Source of the DNA: Acinetobacter calcoaceticus
Lineage (GTDB): Bacteria > Pseudomonadota > Gammaproteobacteria > Pseudomonadales > Moraxellaceae
Direction of reading: 5' to 3'
Assembly (NCBI RefSeq): GCF_004345325.1
Contig: NZ_SLVJ01000001.1
Coordinates: forward strand, 124,001-188,000
DNA: 64,000 nucleotides
Part shown: piece by piece, positions 19,381-28,905 of the stretch
Layout: each line of letters starts with the position of its first letter
Numbering within the stretch: the first letter of the stretch is position 1
Program-made: the position numbers and the translations under genes
The notes under the pieces: generated by a model
The model's database searches: none
Seen by the model: the letters and a program-made list of their open reading frames with translations, nothing else
What the model was told of the DNA's origin: nothing

Positions 19381-19541
19381 ATGCTTGAAAAGAATTCTCA
19401 CAATTGTTCGATCACATTTGGTCGGTATATTTACCATTCAATGCAACTTGTGTTTAAACTAAGTCGCATTCTCAATATCCTATATCTATTATTACTGAGT
19501 TCTGCGCCACACGTAGATCATCACCTCGCCAGAGTTTTACC

Positions 19542-19748
19542 ATGCCTGCACTGCATTTAAATCAAAAGGTCTTTTTGACCATCGCACTGTTGATCGGCTT
19601 AGTCAGCTCATTTGCAGTCACCATCATTTCACATAACACCCTTTCTGACAGCATCAGCATCAGTATCAGTGTATTACTCACTGCAAGCATTATTGCTGTA
19701 CTTGCCACAGTATTTTTAGAAATTTTAGAATCGATCTGCAACCCTTAG
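19542..19748 (+). CDS. Small two-helix membrane protein, unknown
   Basis: A 68-residue frame with two hydrophobic helices (FLTIALLIGLVSSFAVTII and VLLTASIIAVLATVFLEIL) separated by a serine-rich turn (DSISISIS). An AGAG lies about eight bases before the ATG. It fills the gap between the hemF terminator and a short tandem repeat ahead of aroE, on the same strand. No family is recognised. Membrane composition and spacing favour a real gene, but no homology can be checked here. Confidence 0.45.
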   Translation: MPALHLNQKVFLTIALLIGLVSSFAVTIISHNTLSDSISISISVLLTASIIAVLATVFLEILESICNP

Positions 19749-19750
19749 TC

Positions 19751-19815
19751 TAAGCTCTACCATACTCTAGCTCTATCATAATCTAGCTCTACCATAATCT
19801 AACTCCATCCTCTCA
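19751..19815. repeat. 16-bp imperfect tandem repeat, about four copies
   Basis: Unit tagctctaccataatc, copies at 19751-19767 (one extra base), 19768-19783, 19784-19799 and a decayed copy at 19800-19815. It starts right after the stop codon of the small membrane protein gene. Confidence 0.7.
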
Positions 19816-19938
19816 ACCTAGGCTTCACCCTGCCAATCAACAACAAAGCTGAATGTGAAATATTCAGCTGTCATTTGCCTTGAAATTGATTTCACGTATA
19901 TTGTCAGCATTGATTCTTCGGTCATCGGACAAGTACAC

Positions 19939-20727
19939 ATGCGCAAACAATTTGCTGTGATTGGTAATCCTATCGAGCAGTCTCGCTCTCCTGACTTGCA
20001 CCATTCTTTTGGACAACGTCTTGGTATTGAACTCGACTATTCGAAACGGCTTGCGCCACTGGATGGCTTTGCTGAAAATGTTGAGCAATTTTTTCTTGAT
20101 CATGGTGTGGGCCTCAACATCACCGTCCCTTTTAAGGAGCAGGCCTTTGCCCTGTGCAATGTACTGACTGAACGTGCCAAAATCGCTAAAGCAGTCAATA
20201 CCTTATGGGTTGAAAATGGCAAGTTGCATGGTGACAATACCGATGGACAAGGCCTCGTCGATGCCATACAGGCCTTAGACTGGCCGCTTGCAAATAGTAC
20301 GATATTGATCTTGGGTGCGGGTGGTGCGACCCGTGGTGTGGTGTATCCACTCTGCATGGCGGGTGCCCAAAAAATCGTCATCGCCAATCGTACACTCAGT
20401 CGCGCCCAACAATTGGTTGCAGACTTACAACCTGCACTGCCAGAAGCGCAATTGGCGGCCTGTGGCCTCGATCAACTCGATGGTCAGTTTGATCTGGTGA
20501 TCAATGCCACCTCTGCAAGCCTGAGCGGTGAAGCCTTACAACTCCCAAATACACTGCAATTTAACTATGCCTACGAGATGGCCTATGGCAAGCCATCTAG
20601 CTTTTTACAGCAAGCGCAACAGCGTGGTGTTGCACACAGTGAAGGTTATGGCATGTTGGTTGGACAAGCGATTGAAGCCTTTGCGATCTGGCATGGGATA
20701 CGCCCTGATATTAAACAATTTATCTAA
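19939..20727 (+). CDS. aroE: Shikimate dehydrogenase
   Basis: A 262-residue AroE, reducing 3-dehydroshikimate with NADPH in the aromatic amino-acid pathway. Visible: substrate site SRSPDLHH, the catalytic-lysine strand NITVPFKEQA, NTDGQGLV, the nucleotide loop GAGGATRGVV and the NRT segment for NADP 2'-phosphate. The frame stays open to 19855, but the ATG at 19939 gives the family start MRKQFAVIGNPI and has GGA ten bases upstream. It ends at a strong bidirectional terminator. Confidence 0.96.
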   Translation: MRKQFAVIGNPIEQSRSPDLHHSFGQRLGIELDYSKRLAPLDGFAENVEQFFLDHGVGLNITVPFKEQAFALCNVLTERAKIAKAVNTLWVENGKLHGDNTDGQGLVDAIQALDWPLANSTILILGAGGATRGVVYPLCMAGAQKIVIANRTLSRAQQLVADLQPALPEAQLAACGLDQLDGQFDLVINATSASLSGEALQLPNTLQFNYAYEMAYGKPSSFLQQAQQRGVAHSEGYGMLVGQAIEAFAIWHGIRPDIKQFI

Positions 20728-20742
20728 GCCTACAGCACCTAT

Positions 20743-20781
20743 AAAAAATGCCCTCAGCCAGTGGTGACTGAGGGCATTTTT
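20743..20781 (+). terminator. Terminator of aroE
   Basis: Stem ATGCCCTCAG/CTGAGGGCAT with A-run before and T-run after; loop about 10 nt. Confidence 0.9.
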
Positions 20782-20816
20782 ATGAACATGCTCTAACACT
20801 TAGAGGACCCAGCAAT

Positions 20817-20864
20817 GCAATTCTGATGCAGTGCTGTTCTGGTCCAGTGCAGTTCTGATCTAAT
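20817..20864. repeat. 16-bp imperfect tandem repeat, three copies
   Basis: Copies gcaattctgatgcagt, gctgttctggtccagt and gcagttctgatctaat, end to end. They lie between the aroE terminator and the end of the lipoprotein gene. Confidence 0.65.
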
Positions 20865-20882
20865 ACTCTGCTAGACGTGAAG

Positions 20883-23219
20883 CTATTTAAAATGTTTCAA
20901 GGTTTTTTCATAGCTGACACGATACAAGTCATAGTCAATAAAGTCTTCAGACTGCAATGTCAAAGCCGCAACACTTTTCGCGGTTAAGGCATTTTTTTGA
21001 CGATCAAGATAGGTCTGCGCCAGTATATTGGCGGTGCTAGTTAGCAATGCGAGCTGCTGTGGCTCTACATCATTTTCAGCAAGGAACTTCTTAATATAGT
21101 ATTGCGCAAAGGCGGTTTTTGGCTGCTTATACTGCTTAACAATATCGTTCCACTCTTGATCTTTCTTCTGATCATCAATCACCGTTTCCACGGTGTCATA
21201 CACGCTCTCACCCATATCTTCGTCATAGTGTTCACGTTTTTCTAAATGATGGACCTTGATCAAGCGCTCAAGTTCGGCCAATTCGCGACCTTGTGGGTTA
21301 TAAATGCTTTCATCAGCATAACTATAGGCGTAGACACGGGCAATTTCATTGAGTTGCTGCGCAGTATAGTGTTGCACCACTTTCGGCTGTTCCATGCTCA
21401 ACTTCATGATATACACAGCTTGGAAGGTCTTGGTATAGGACTGGGTTTGACGATAAGTATCTGCTGCTAAATCAGCCAATTGCTCGTCAAAGGATTTTTT
21501 TGATCCGCCACGAGGACTTGCTTCACCATCGGCCAATCCAATCGCGGCACTCATGCTCGATGTTAGATCTTCAAAGATTGAACCCTTTGACATTTCCTTA
21601 AAGGTTTTTGCTTCTTGAATATCTTTTTTCGAAATCGCAGTTGCATTGCCATAATTCAAAATATTCAAATCGGTATTGAACTTGATCCGACCATATTTTT
21701 CCACATGGTAATCAATGGCATAATCAACTTTAATTGCTCGACCTTGTTGATCCAATCCCACATCGATCCGCATTGGATTGGTTTTTTGTTTCGCCAATGC
21801 CGCATTGATTTCATCGGCATGTTTGAGCCAGAGCACTTTAAAGGCTTCAGCATCGACAAATTGTTTAGTGTCATACTTTTCAAATACAGCCACCAGTTCA
21901 AATAAATCAAAAATGCCAATTTTATCAGGTTTGTCACCCGTAACATCTTGATCAACTGCAAACACATCTATGCCATATTCAGACTTACAGTAGCCGATAT
22001 CACCCATGCGTACAGTTTTGCTTGATGTGCTCAATTTACTACATTCGGTTTCTTCTAGCCCTACCTCGGTATCTTCTGCAGCTGCCGTAGCTTCATCCGC
22101 GCGGGCGGTTTCATGCCCAGCCTCGTTTTCCTCTTGGGCAGCTAATTCCTCAGTTTCTGCTTCATCGGCTTCTTCCTCTTCAGCTTGTTCAGGATATAGA
22201 TGCGCCTCAACTAAACGGTACAGTTCTGAACTGGCTTGATAGGCTTTGACGGTTTCTTGACTATAGCCATAGTCTGAGTAATCCTCAGCCTCTTCCTGTT
22301 CCGTTTTTGATGCCTCTGCGACTACATCATCTTTTGCAGATGCTAAAGTCTGACTTGGATCTTCCTTAAACACCGATTCGCTCAAATAGCCTTTATTGAC
22401 CACGGCGTATAAAAGCTGTTGTAAAACCAAGGCTTCAAAGGATTGGTCTAAACGCAACTTTTCAACCATACCATTTGCCTGATCTTGGCTACTGAGTTTA
22501 ACTTGAGTCAGTTGCTTTTGATCCGCCAACACATAAGGTACGGCACTATTTTGTTTAAGGAAATTGATCAGATTTTTATAATCGACTTGATTGAGCTTGT
22601 CTTTGTATTTGGAAAAATCGACATAGGCAAAGCGATTTTGGTTTTCCTTACTGACAAAGTACGGCACCAATCCTGCATAGTTGATATAAAAACGATGTTG
22701 ATTAAAGTCCACCATCATCGGGATCGTGGCTTCTGTTTTCATATTTGGCGCTTGGTATTTATAGTTAAAATTCAGCGATGCCATTTTTTGACGATAATGC
22801 ACTGAACCGTTATAGCTAAATTCAGTGCCCTCAAGCATAGAGGTGACCATTTGATTAAATTGACTCAGATCTATCGAAGAGCCTGGCGCATTTTCTTTTG
22901 CGATCGCATGATATAGATCTTGTTTTTGTTGCTTGCCCAGTTGGATTTTTTGCGTTTTCAGATAGTCCTCAACCCTTTTTTCAATTAACGGATCGAGTTT
23001 AGCCGCCACCGCAGCTTGCTTGGCTCGAGGTTCTGCATCGATAGCCAGTTGAAAGCGACCATTAAAATCATAGCTTGGATAACTAAACATGGCGTTTAGC
23101 CCACTCGCTGCCTTTTGCTCCAAACTGGCATTTGGCTGAGTTTGATTTTTTACGCTATAAGTCGAACATGCAGACAGACTCAGCCCCAAAAGACACAAAG
23201 TTAAATGTTTTAAACGCAT
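20883..23219 (-). CDS. Large lipoprotein with acidic linker, paralogue A
   Basis: A 778-residue lipoprotein: type II signal with lipobox LSAC (cysteine at 18). The N-terminal part (about 45-330) is rich in beta-like alternation (FSYNGSVHYRQKMASLNFNY, MVDFNQHRFYINYAGLVPYF). An acidic, Glu/Ala-rich linker follows (about 345-400), then a cysteine pair around ECSK...GYCK, and a helical C-terminal half (WLKHADEINAALAK, ARVYAYSYADESIYNPQG, FAQYYIKKFLAEND). It matches the next upstream gene along its whole length. The beta-rich part might be a LolA/lipid-binding type fold, but that is a guess. No known family recognised; function unknown. Confidence 0.8.
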   Translation of the reverse strand: MRLKHLTLCLLGLSLSACSTYSVKNQTQPNASLEQKAASGLNAMFSYPSYDFNGRFQLAIDAEPRAKQAAVAAKLDPLIEKRVEDYLKTQKIQLGKQQKQDLYHAIAKENAPGSSIDLSQFNQMVTSMLEGTEFSYNGSVHYRQKMASLNFNYKYQAPNMKTEATIPMMVDFNQHRFYINYAGLVPYFVSKENQNRFAYVDFSKYKDKLNQVDYKNLINFLKQNSAVPYVLADQKQLTQVKLSSQDQANGMVEKLRLDQSFEALVLQQLLYAVVNKGYLSESVFKEDPSQTLASAKDDVVAEASKTEQEEAEDYSDYGYSQETVKAYQASSELYRLVEAHLYPEQAEEEEADEAETEELAAQEENEAGHETARADEATAAAEDTEVGLEETECSKLSTSSKTVRMGDIGYCKSEYGIDVFAVDQDVTGDKPDKIGIFDLFELVAVFEKYDTKQFVDAEAFKVLWLKHADEINAALAKQKTNPMRIDVGLDQQGRAIKVDYAIDYHVEKYGRIKFNTDLNILNYGNATAISKKDIQEAKTFKEMSKGSIFEDLTSSMSAAIGLADGEASPRGGSKKSFDEQLADLAADTYRQTQSYTKTFQAVYIMKLSMEQPKVVQHYTAQQLNEIARVYAYSYADESIYNPQGRELAELERLIKVHHLEKREHYDEDMGESVYDTVETVIDDQKKDQEWNDIVKQYKQPKTAFAQYYIKKFLAENDVEPQQLALLTSTANILAQTYLDRQKNALTAKSVAALTLQSEDFIDYDLYRVSYEKTLKHFK

Positions 23220-23369
23220 AAGATTTTTAGGCTACCCGATTTCATTTTGGATTGAACGCATTAGTGGCAATGCTATTGATGTTTATCAATTAAATATTGA
23301 CCAGAGTTTAGCAAATATTTAGAAAAAGGCACTGCGTAATTCTGCCATCTCACTAAAATCTTTGTATCC

Positions 23370-23409
23370 AAAAAAACAAAAGACACCTGATGTCGTACAT
23401 CAGGTGTCT
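23370..23409 (-). terminator. Terminator after lipoprotein paralogue B
   Basis: Perfect 12-bp stem AGACACCTGATG/CATCAGGTGTCT, loop 23393-23397, then a T-rich tract on the minus strand. The two paralogues are therefore probably separate transcripts. Confidence 0.82.
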
Positions 23410-23501
23410 AGAATAAAGCTCAATACAAGTAAAAAGCCAAAGTCCTAGATGCTTTACCTCAGTATCAAGGTCTAACTTCTATCCGCGCTTTATTTTTAAA
23501 C

Positions 23502-25862
23502 TTACTTATAGTGCTTCATGGTCTTAATAAAGGTCTCACGATATAAATTGTAGTCAATAAACTCATCCGCATCTGCTTTGAGCAAGGCCACTGATTTTGC
23601 AGTTAACTTATTATTACGTGCATCGAGATAAGCCTGCGCTAGGATCTGTGCAGTGGCTTCAAGTTGTGGCTTTTGACTGGCCTCAACATCATTCTCTGCG
23701 ATGAACTTTTTCACATAATATTGAGCAAATGCTGCTTTGGGCTGCTTGTTCTGCCTAGCAATATCTGTCCAAGTTTGATCTTGCTTCGCGCTATCCATCG
23801 CCTGTGTAACCAACTCATAGACTGAACTACCAATACCATCATCATATTGATTACGTTTTTGTAGACCATGGATCTCGATCAACTTCTTCAACTCTGCCAA
23901 TTCTTTGCCTTGTGGATTGTAGATCTCCTCATCGGCATAGCTGTAGGCATAGACACGGGCAATTTCATTGAGCTGTTGTACTGAGTAATGCTTAACCTGT
24001 TCAGGATAAAATTGGGTAAGCATCATGACAAAGACGGCTTGATAGGTCTGGGTATAAGACTTGGTCTGCAAATAAATTTGCTTACTCAGATCAGACACCT
24101 GCTGATCAAAACCTTGGACCGCTTCAGCTTCATCATCCTGAGCAGGACTTGAAATACCGATTGAACGACTCACGCTGTTGACTATATCTTCAACAACAGA
24201 ACCTTTACTCATTTCCTCAATGGTTTTAGCATCTTTTAAATGACTTTGTGGAATGGCAGTCGCCTTGCCATAATTGAGTATATTCATGTCCATTTTAAAT
24301 TTGATGTCAGCAAATTTTTCGATTGAAAAATCAACATCATAATCTGCATAAATGGCACGACCTTGTGCATCCAAGCCGACATCCATGACCACTTTATTTA
24401 ACTTTTCTTTTGCCAATGCTGCTTTGATCTCATTGCCATGTTTAAGCCAAAGCACTTTAAAGGCTTCAGCATCAACCAACTCTGTAGATTGGTATTGTTC
24501 AAACAGTTGTTCAATTTCAGCAAAGTTAAATGGCAGGCCAGATTCTTCGTCACTGTCTCGTTTTTGTTGAGCATACTTAAATACCTGTATTTCATATGCA
24601 TCACCACAGTAAGTCACATCACCGATACGCGCTTTTGCAGGTTGGGCTGCGAGTGCTTCACACTGCGCTTCGCTTAAACCATCAGCGACTTCAGCCGCTT
24701 CGGCATAAGCAACATCCTCTTCCGCCGCTGCTGCTGCATCGTCCCCCTGAGCTTCTGCTGCAGCATCCACTTGCTCAACTTCAATTCCATCTACTTCTTC
24801 AGTTGCATATACAACTTCTTCACCGCTATGTACTTGATCACTCTCATCTTGATCTGGATATAAATGTTCCTCGACCAATTGATAAAGCTGGGTACTCGAC
24901 TTATGTGCTGCAATTTCTTCGGCAGACATGCCATATCTTGAATAGTCACGCTCATCGACATCTGAGGATTCACGTTTGGCTTCAGCTTCAACAAATTTTT
25001 CAAAGTTAAAAATTTTCTTTTCAAAATAAGGTGTATTGACCAATTCAAACAGTTTTTGCTGTAAGACCAACTCTTCTAGGCTGACGTTGAGGCGGATTTT
25101 TTCCACCATGCCTTTGGCCTTGTCTTGTGTAGTCAAAGGCAAGCTACTCATCTGCTGCGCATCGGCTAATACATAATTGATATTGGTGTTTTCTTTGAGA
25201 TAGGCCACGAGGCTTTTCAGATCGACTTGATCAATGGCACCTTTATATTTGGAAAAATCCATATAGGCCATATTGTTTTGATATTCTGGATTAACCAGTA
25301 TTGGCATCAGACCAAAATAATTCACATAAAATTTATGATTCTTAAAATCCACGACCATTGGGACTTTACTTTCAACGGATAAATTTGTTTTTTGATATTT
25401 GGTGTTGAGATTAAAAGAGGCCATTTTCTGACGATAATGCACTGAGCCATCGTAGCTAAACTGCAAATCTGAAAGCAACCGAGCAACGACCTCCGCTTTT
25501 TTGGCACTGCGACGCGAGTAATAATCATCGCCTTCTTCTTGCAGCATAGCTTTATACAGATTTTGTTTCTGTTGCTGGGTCAATGCGATTTTCTGACGAC
25601 TCAGATATTGATCCATTTGACGTTCAAGCTGTGGATCGCGTTGTGCTGCAACCGATTTCGTTGAGCCTGGGATCGTGGGTTTGACCGAGACATTGAACTG
25701 ACCATTATAGTCAAAGCTTGGGTTTTCATAGATCGCATTCAATCCCTGACTGGCTTTCTGTTGCAATGATGCAGCAGTCGTAGAATGAGAGTTGATGCTA
25801 TAAGTCGAACAAGCTGAAAGACTTAACCCCAGAAGGCTTAAAGTTAAAGTTTTTAGACGCAT
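23502..25862 (-). CDS. Large lipoprotein with acidic linker, paralogue B
   Basis: A 786-residue lipoprotein with the same signal (MRLKTLTLSLLGLSLSACS) and the same order of regions as paralogue A: beta-rich N-terminal part (FSYDGSVHYRQKMASFNLNT, VNYFGLMPILV), an Ala/Glu/Asp linker (EGQDDAAAA-like, about 370-410), cysteine pair, and helical C-terminal half ending YLDARNNKLTAKSVALLKA. Shared phrases such as VHYRQKMAS, AEAFKVLWLKH, EEMSKGS and ARVYAYSYADE show recent common origin, while the linkers have diverged. The frame is open to 25934, but the lipoprotein signal starts at 25862. Function unknown to me. Confidence 0.8.
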   Translation of the reverse strand: MRLKTLTLSLLGLSLSACSTYSINSHSTTAASLQQKASQGLNAIYENPSFDYNGQFNVSVKPTIPGSTKSVAAQRDPQLERQMDQYLSRQKIALTQQQKQNLYKAMLQEEGDDYYSRRSAKKAEVVARLLSDLQFSYDGSVHYRQKMASFNLNTKYQKTNLSVESKVPMVVDFKNHKFYVNYFGLMPILVNPEYQNNMAYMDFSKYKGAIDQVDLKSLVAYLKENTNINYVLADAQQMSSLPLTTQDKAKGMVEKIRLNVSLEELVLQQKLFELVNTPYFEKKIFNFEKFVEAEAKRESSDVDERDYSRYGMSAEEIAAHKSSTQLYQLVEEHLYPDQDESDQVHSGEEVVYATEEVDGIEVEQVDAAAEAQGDDAAAAAEEDVAYAEAAEVADGLSEAQCEALAAQPAKARIGDVTYCGDAYEIQVFKYAQQKRDSDEESGLPFNFAEIEQLFEQYQSTELVDAEAFKVLWLKHGNEIKAALAKEKLNKVVMDVGLDAQGRAIYADYDVDFSIEKFADIKFKMDMNILNYGKATAIPQSHLKDAKTIEEMSKGSVVEDIVNSVSRSIGISSPAQDDEAEAVQGFDQQVSDLSKQIYLQTKSYTQTYQAVFVMMLTQFYPEQVKHYSVQQLNEIARVYAYSYADEEIYNPQGKELAELKKLIEIHGLQKRNQYDDGIGSSVYELVTQAMDSAKQDQTWTDIARQNKQPKAAFAQYYVKKFIAENDVEASQKPQLEATAQILAQAYLDARNNKLTAKSVALLKADADEFIDYNLYRETFIKTMKHYK

Positions 25863-26004
25863 AAGATTTTTATTACACCCGAATTCATTATAGTGACAGT
25901 GCATCATTAGAGATGCGATTGAGCGAACAGACACAAAAAAACTGCATCGAGTTTAACAAACATTATGCAATTCGACGTATATTATTTGCTGTACATTCGC
26001 CTTT

Positions 26005-26026
26005 CTGACATTTTATTTAGTGTCAG
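26005..26026. promoter_or_regulatory. Inverted repeat upstream of the acyl-CoA dehydrogenase gene
   Basis: CTGACA-N10-TGTCAG, 85 bp before the start codon, in otherwise AT-rich DNA. The size suits a dimeric regulator of fatty-acid genes (FadR or TetR type), but the sequence is not a match to a consensus I can name. Confidence 0.35.
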
Positions 26027-26110
26027 TTATCAATGTTTTTTCAGCATAAAAATGAATAATCGAAGCATTGATTGAAAGATCCAAAACTATTTCTACATTA
26101 GGATTGACAC

Positions 26111-27934
26111 ATGCCAGCATATAAAGCGCCCTTACGTGACATTCGGTTCTTAATGAATGAACTCCTTGACTATCCTGCCCACTACCAGACGTTATCCAAT
26201 GGTGAAAGTGCAGATGCAGACACCGTTGAAATGATTCTTGAAAGTGCCGCAGACTTCTGTGAGAACGTACTTTCACCGATTAACCAAAGTGGTGATGAAG
26301 AAGGTTGCCACTTTAAAGATGGTGAAGTCACCACGCCTAAAGGCTTTAAAGAAGCCTATGACCAGTTTGTGCAAGGTGGTTGGCAAGGACTGTCTTATCC
26401 AGAAGAGTTCGGTGGCCAAAACCTCCCGATGTCTTTAAATCTGATCAAATCTGAAATGATGGGAACCGCAAACTGGTCTTTCACCATGTATCCAGGTTTG
26501 AGCATGGGTTGTATGAATACCATCATGCAATTCGGTACTGAAGAACAGAAAAATATCTATATGCCACATTTGGTTGCAGGTACTTGGTCAGGCACCATGT
26601 GCTTAACTGAGCCGCAGTGTGGTACCGACTTGGGTCAAGTGAAAAGTAAAGCTGAGCCAAATGATGATGGCAGCTACAACATTTCAGGCACCAAGATCTT
26701 TATCTCAGCAGGTGAACATGATCTGACTGAAAACATCGTGCATATCGTCTTGGCTCGCCTCCCGGATGCCCCTGCGGGTACACGCGGTATTTCATTGTTT
26801 ATTGTCCCGAAATTCACACCAACTGCTGAAGGGACGGTAGGCGAACGCAATACTGTCAGCTGCGGTTCGATTGAACATAAAATGGGAATTCGCGCCTCTG
26901 CAACGGCTGTGTTGAACTTTGATGCCGCCAAAGGTTATCTAATTGGTGAGCCAAACAAAGGCTTACATGCCATGTTCACCTTTATGAACACGGCGCGTAT
27001 CGGTACTGCGGTTCAAGGCATCGCACATGCAGAATTGGCATTCCAAGGCTCATTGCCTTATGCCAAAGAACGGATGTCTATGCGCGCACTTTCAGGTAAA
27101 AAAGATCCTGAAAAAGTGGCCGATGCGATCATTCATCATGCCGATGTACGTCGTTTACTGCTGACCCAAAAAGCCATCGCTGAAGGCGGTCGCGCCATGA
27201 TCTATAGCGCGGCATTACTTGCAGACAAAATGACTGATGCCTTGGCTCAAGGTGATCAAGCCAAGTTTGATGAATATGATGACAAGCTTGGTTTCTTCAC
27301 TCCAATCTTAAAAGGTTTCTTGACTGAACTCGGTCTAGAGGCAGCCAACCATGGTATGCAAGTCTTTGGTGGTCATGGTTATATTAAAGAACAAGGCATG
27401 GAGCAGATCGCACGTGATGCACGTATTGCCACCTTGTATGAAGGCACCACCGGTGTTCAAGCCCTCGATCTGATTGGTCGTAAAGTGTTGTTATCGTCTA
27501 AAGGTAAAGTGGTCCGTGAATACACTGCTGAGATTTTGAAGTTCTGCGGTCGTCATGCACGTAACAAATACATGCGCCGTTTTGCTTGGGATCTCACCAA
27601 GATCTGTGCACAGTGGAATGCGTTGACGGTTCGTATCATGCTTGCAGCACGTAAAGATCGTGATGTGGTCTCAAGTGCTTCTGTTGATTTCTTGATGTTC
27701 TCTGGTTATGCCATGATGGCCTATTACTGGGCACAACAAGCGGCAGTGGCTTCAGAGAAATTAGAATCAGGTACAGGCATTGAAACCCCTGAGTTCTATA
27801 AAGCCAAGATCAAAGTTGCAGACTTCTATTTTGAACGTATCTTGCCACGTACACAGGGCCATGCAGAATCTATGGTGAATCCATCACGTACGATGATGTC
27901 GTTACCAACTGAACATTTTAGCTTTGACTACTAA
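26111..27934 (+). CDS. Acyl-CoA dehydrogenase (long form)
   Basis: A 607-residue flavoenzyme of the acyl-CoA dehydrogenase family with the extra N-terminal and C-terminal domains of the PA0506/PA0508-type proteins. Marks: MCLTEPQCGTDLG and SGTKIFISAGEHDL (FAD and acyl-CoA site), HKMGIRASATAVLNFD, and MQVFGGHGYIKEQGMEQIARDARIATLYEGTTGVQALD near residue 415-450, where the catalytic glutamate is in YEGTTG. It does the first oxidation of beta-oxidation, passing electrons to ETF and then ETF-QO (encoded at 43.5 kb). AGGA precedes the ATG. Confidence 0.93.
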   Translation: MPAYKAPLRDIRFLMNELLDYPAHYQTLSNGESADADTVEMILESAADFCENVLSPINQSGDEEGCHFKDGEVTTPKGFKEAYDQFVQGGWQGLSYPEEFGGQNLPMSLNLIKSEMMGTANWSFTMYPGLSMGCMNTIMQFGTEEQKNIYMPHLVAGTWSGTMCLTEPQCGTDLGQVKSKAEPNDDGSYNISGTKIFISAGEHDLTENIVHIVLARLPDAPAGTRGISLFIVPKFTPTAEGTVGERNTVSCGSIEHKMGIRASATAVLNFDAAKGYLIGEPNKGLHAMFTFMNTARIGTAVQGIAHAELAFQGSLPYAKERMSMRALSGKKDPEKVADAIIHHADVRRLLLTQKAIAEGGRAMIYSAALLADKMTDALAQGDQAKFDEYDDKLGFFTPILKGFLTELGLEAANHGMQVFGGHGYIKEQGMEQIARDARIATLYEGTTGVQALDLIGRKVLLSSKGKVVREYTAEILKFCGRHARNKYMRRFAWDLTKICAQWNALTVRIMLAARKDRDVVSSASVDFLMFSGYAMMAYYWAQQAAVASEKLESGTGIETPEFYKAKIKVADFYFERILPRTQGHAESMVNPSRTMMSLPTEHFSFDY

Positions 27935-27970
27935 GTTGCAGCTTGCATCGTAGCCATCTGGGCTAAACAC

Positions 27971-27997
27971 AAAAACAGCGCTACGGCGCTGTTTTTT
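27971..27997 (+). terminator. Terminator of the acyl-CoA dehydrogenase gene
   Basis: Stem ACAGCGC/GCGCTGT around loop TACG, flanked by A5 and T6. Confidence 0.9.
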
Positions 27998-28115
27998 ATT
28001 GCACTAAAAGTGTCAATCAATGCAATAGAACAATGATCAACGCATAATAAATGGCTGTATTTGTGGTCGCTGTTGCTGAGATGCTATCCAAAGTGAATGC
28101 TGGGCTTGAACACGG

Positions 28116-28862
28116 TCAAGCCTCTCGATGACGCCACATTAGCGACACCAAGAGTACACTCCAAAATCCGCAGGCAATTGTCGCCACGACGACATGGCCA
28201 ATTTTAAACATCAATTCTGTATTGATGAATGCCCAAATACTCAGCAAGGCGATCGCTAAAATAACAATACTCAACCAATATAGGCATCTCGCCCTTAGCG
28301 TTGCTTGCCTAAAATTTAATGCACAAGGCTGAAGCCGACTCAGCATCCATATCATCAACGCCAATCCGAATAATGAACTGCCGTGCTGTAGCAGCTTATA
28401 TATCGGAACCTGATGTTGGATGAGTTCAATTGAATCTTGGAGTAAAGCAATGTTTTCAACCGCCACACCATGGCGATGAGTAAATGCATCCCAAATAACA
28501 TGTGTAAAAATACCGATGATAAAAGAAAAGAAAATCATCCCATAATGTTGTTTAAAAAACTCGAACCATGAATGCTGTCGATAGATCCAAAATTTTTCAG
28601 CCCAGGTTTTAGGTAAGTTTTCAATCAATGTATTGCGGATACAATAATGAAAAAGAAATGCGACAGCGATCGCAACAGGCAGATCAAATATAAATATCCC
28701 TAACAGCGTATGGCCAAATTGTCCGGACATTTTCAATGTTAAAAAATATTCAAAATCAGGTGCCATACTGCCAACAACCACCCCAGTCATGGAGAGTTTT
28801 CCACGCTTCAACCATGGCTTTAAAACAACCACAACGGCGGGATGGGAAAAAGTGAATGGCAT
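28116..28862 (-). CDS. DUF4184 family membrane protein
   Basis: A 248-residue membrane protein. The start MPFTFSHPAVVV, then VVGSMAPDFEYF, IFTHVIWDAFTH with spaced His and Asp residues, and about five to six hydrophobic helices, are typical of DUF4184, a relative of the YdjM/metal-dependent membrane hydrolases. The His/Asp residues could bind a metal. No reaction is known. It follows hemW on the same strand with a 43-bp gap and may be co-transcribed. Confidence 0.82.
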   Translation of the reverse strand: MPFTFSHPAVVVVLKPWLKRGKLSMTGVVVGSMAPDFEYFLTLKMSGQFGHTLLGIFIFDLPVAIAVAFLFHYCIRNTLIENLPKTWAEKFWIYRQHSWFEFFKQHYGMIFFSFIIGIFTHVIWDAFTHRHGVAVENIALLQDSIELIQHQVPIYKLLQHGSSLFGLALMIWMLSRLQPCALNFRQATLRARCLYWLSIVILAIALLSIWAFINTELMFKIGHVVVATIACGFWSVLLVSLMWRHREA

Positions 28863-28905
28863 CGTCAGGGTCTCATAAGCTCAAGGCGCAATTGATGATT
28901 AACGG

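Noticed and set aside
22006..22239. Plus-strand frame rich in Ser/Ala opposite the lipoprotein linker
   Set aside because: Mirror of the GAA/GCA-rich acidic linker, so a composition effect.
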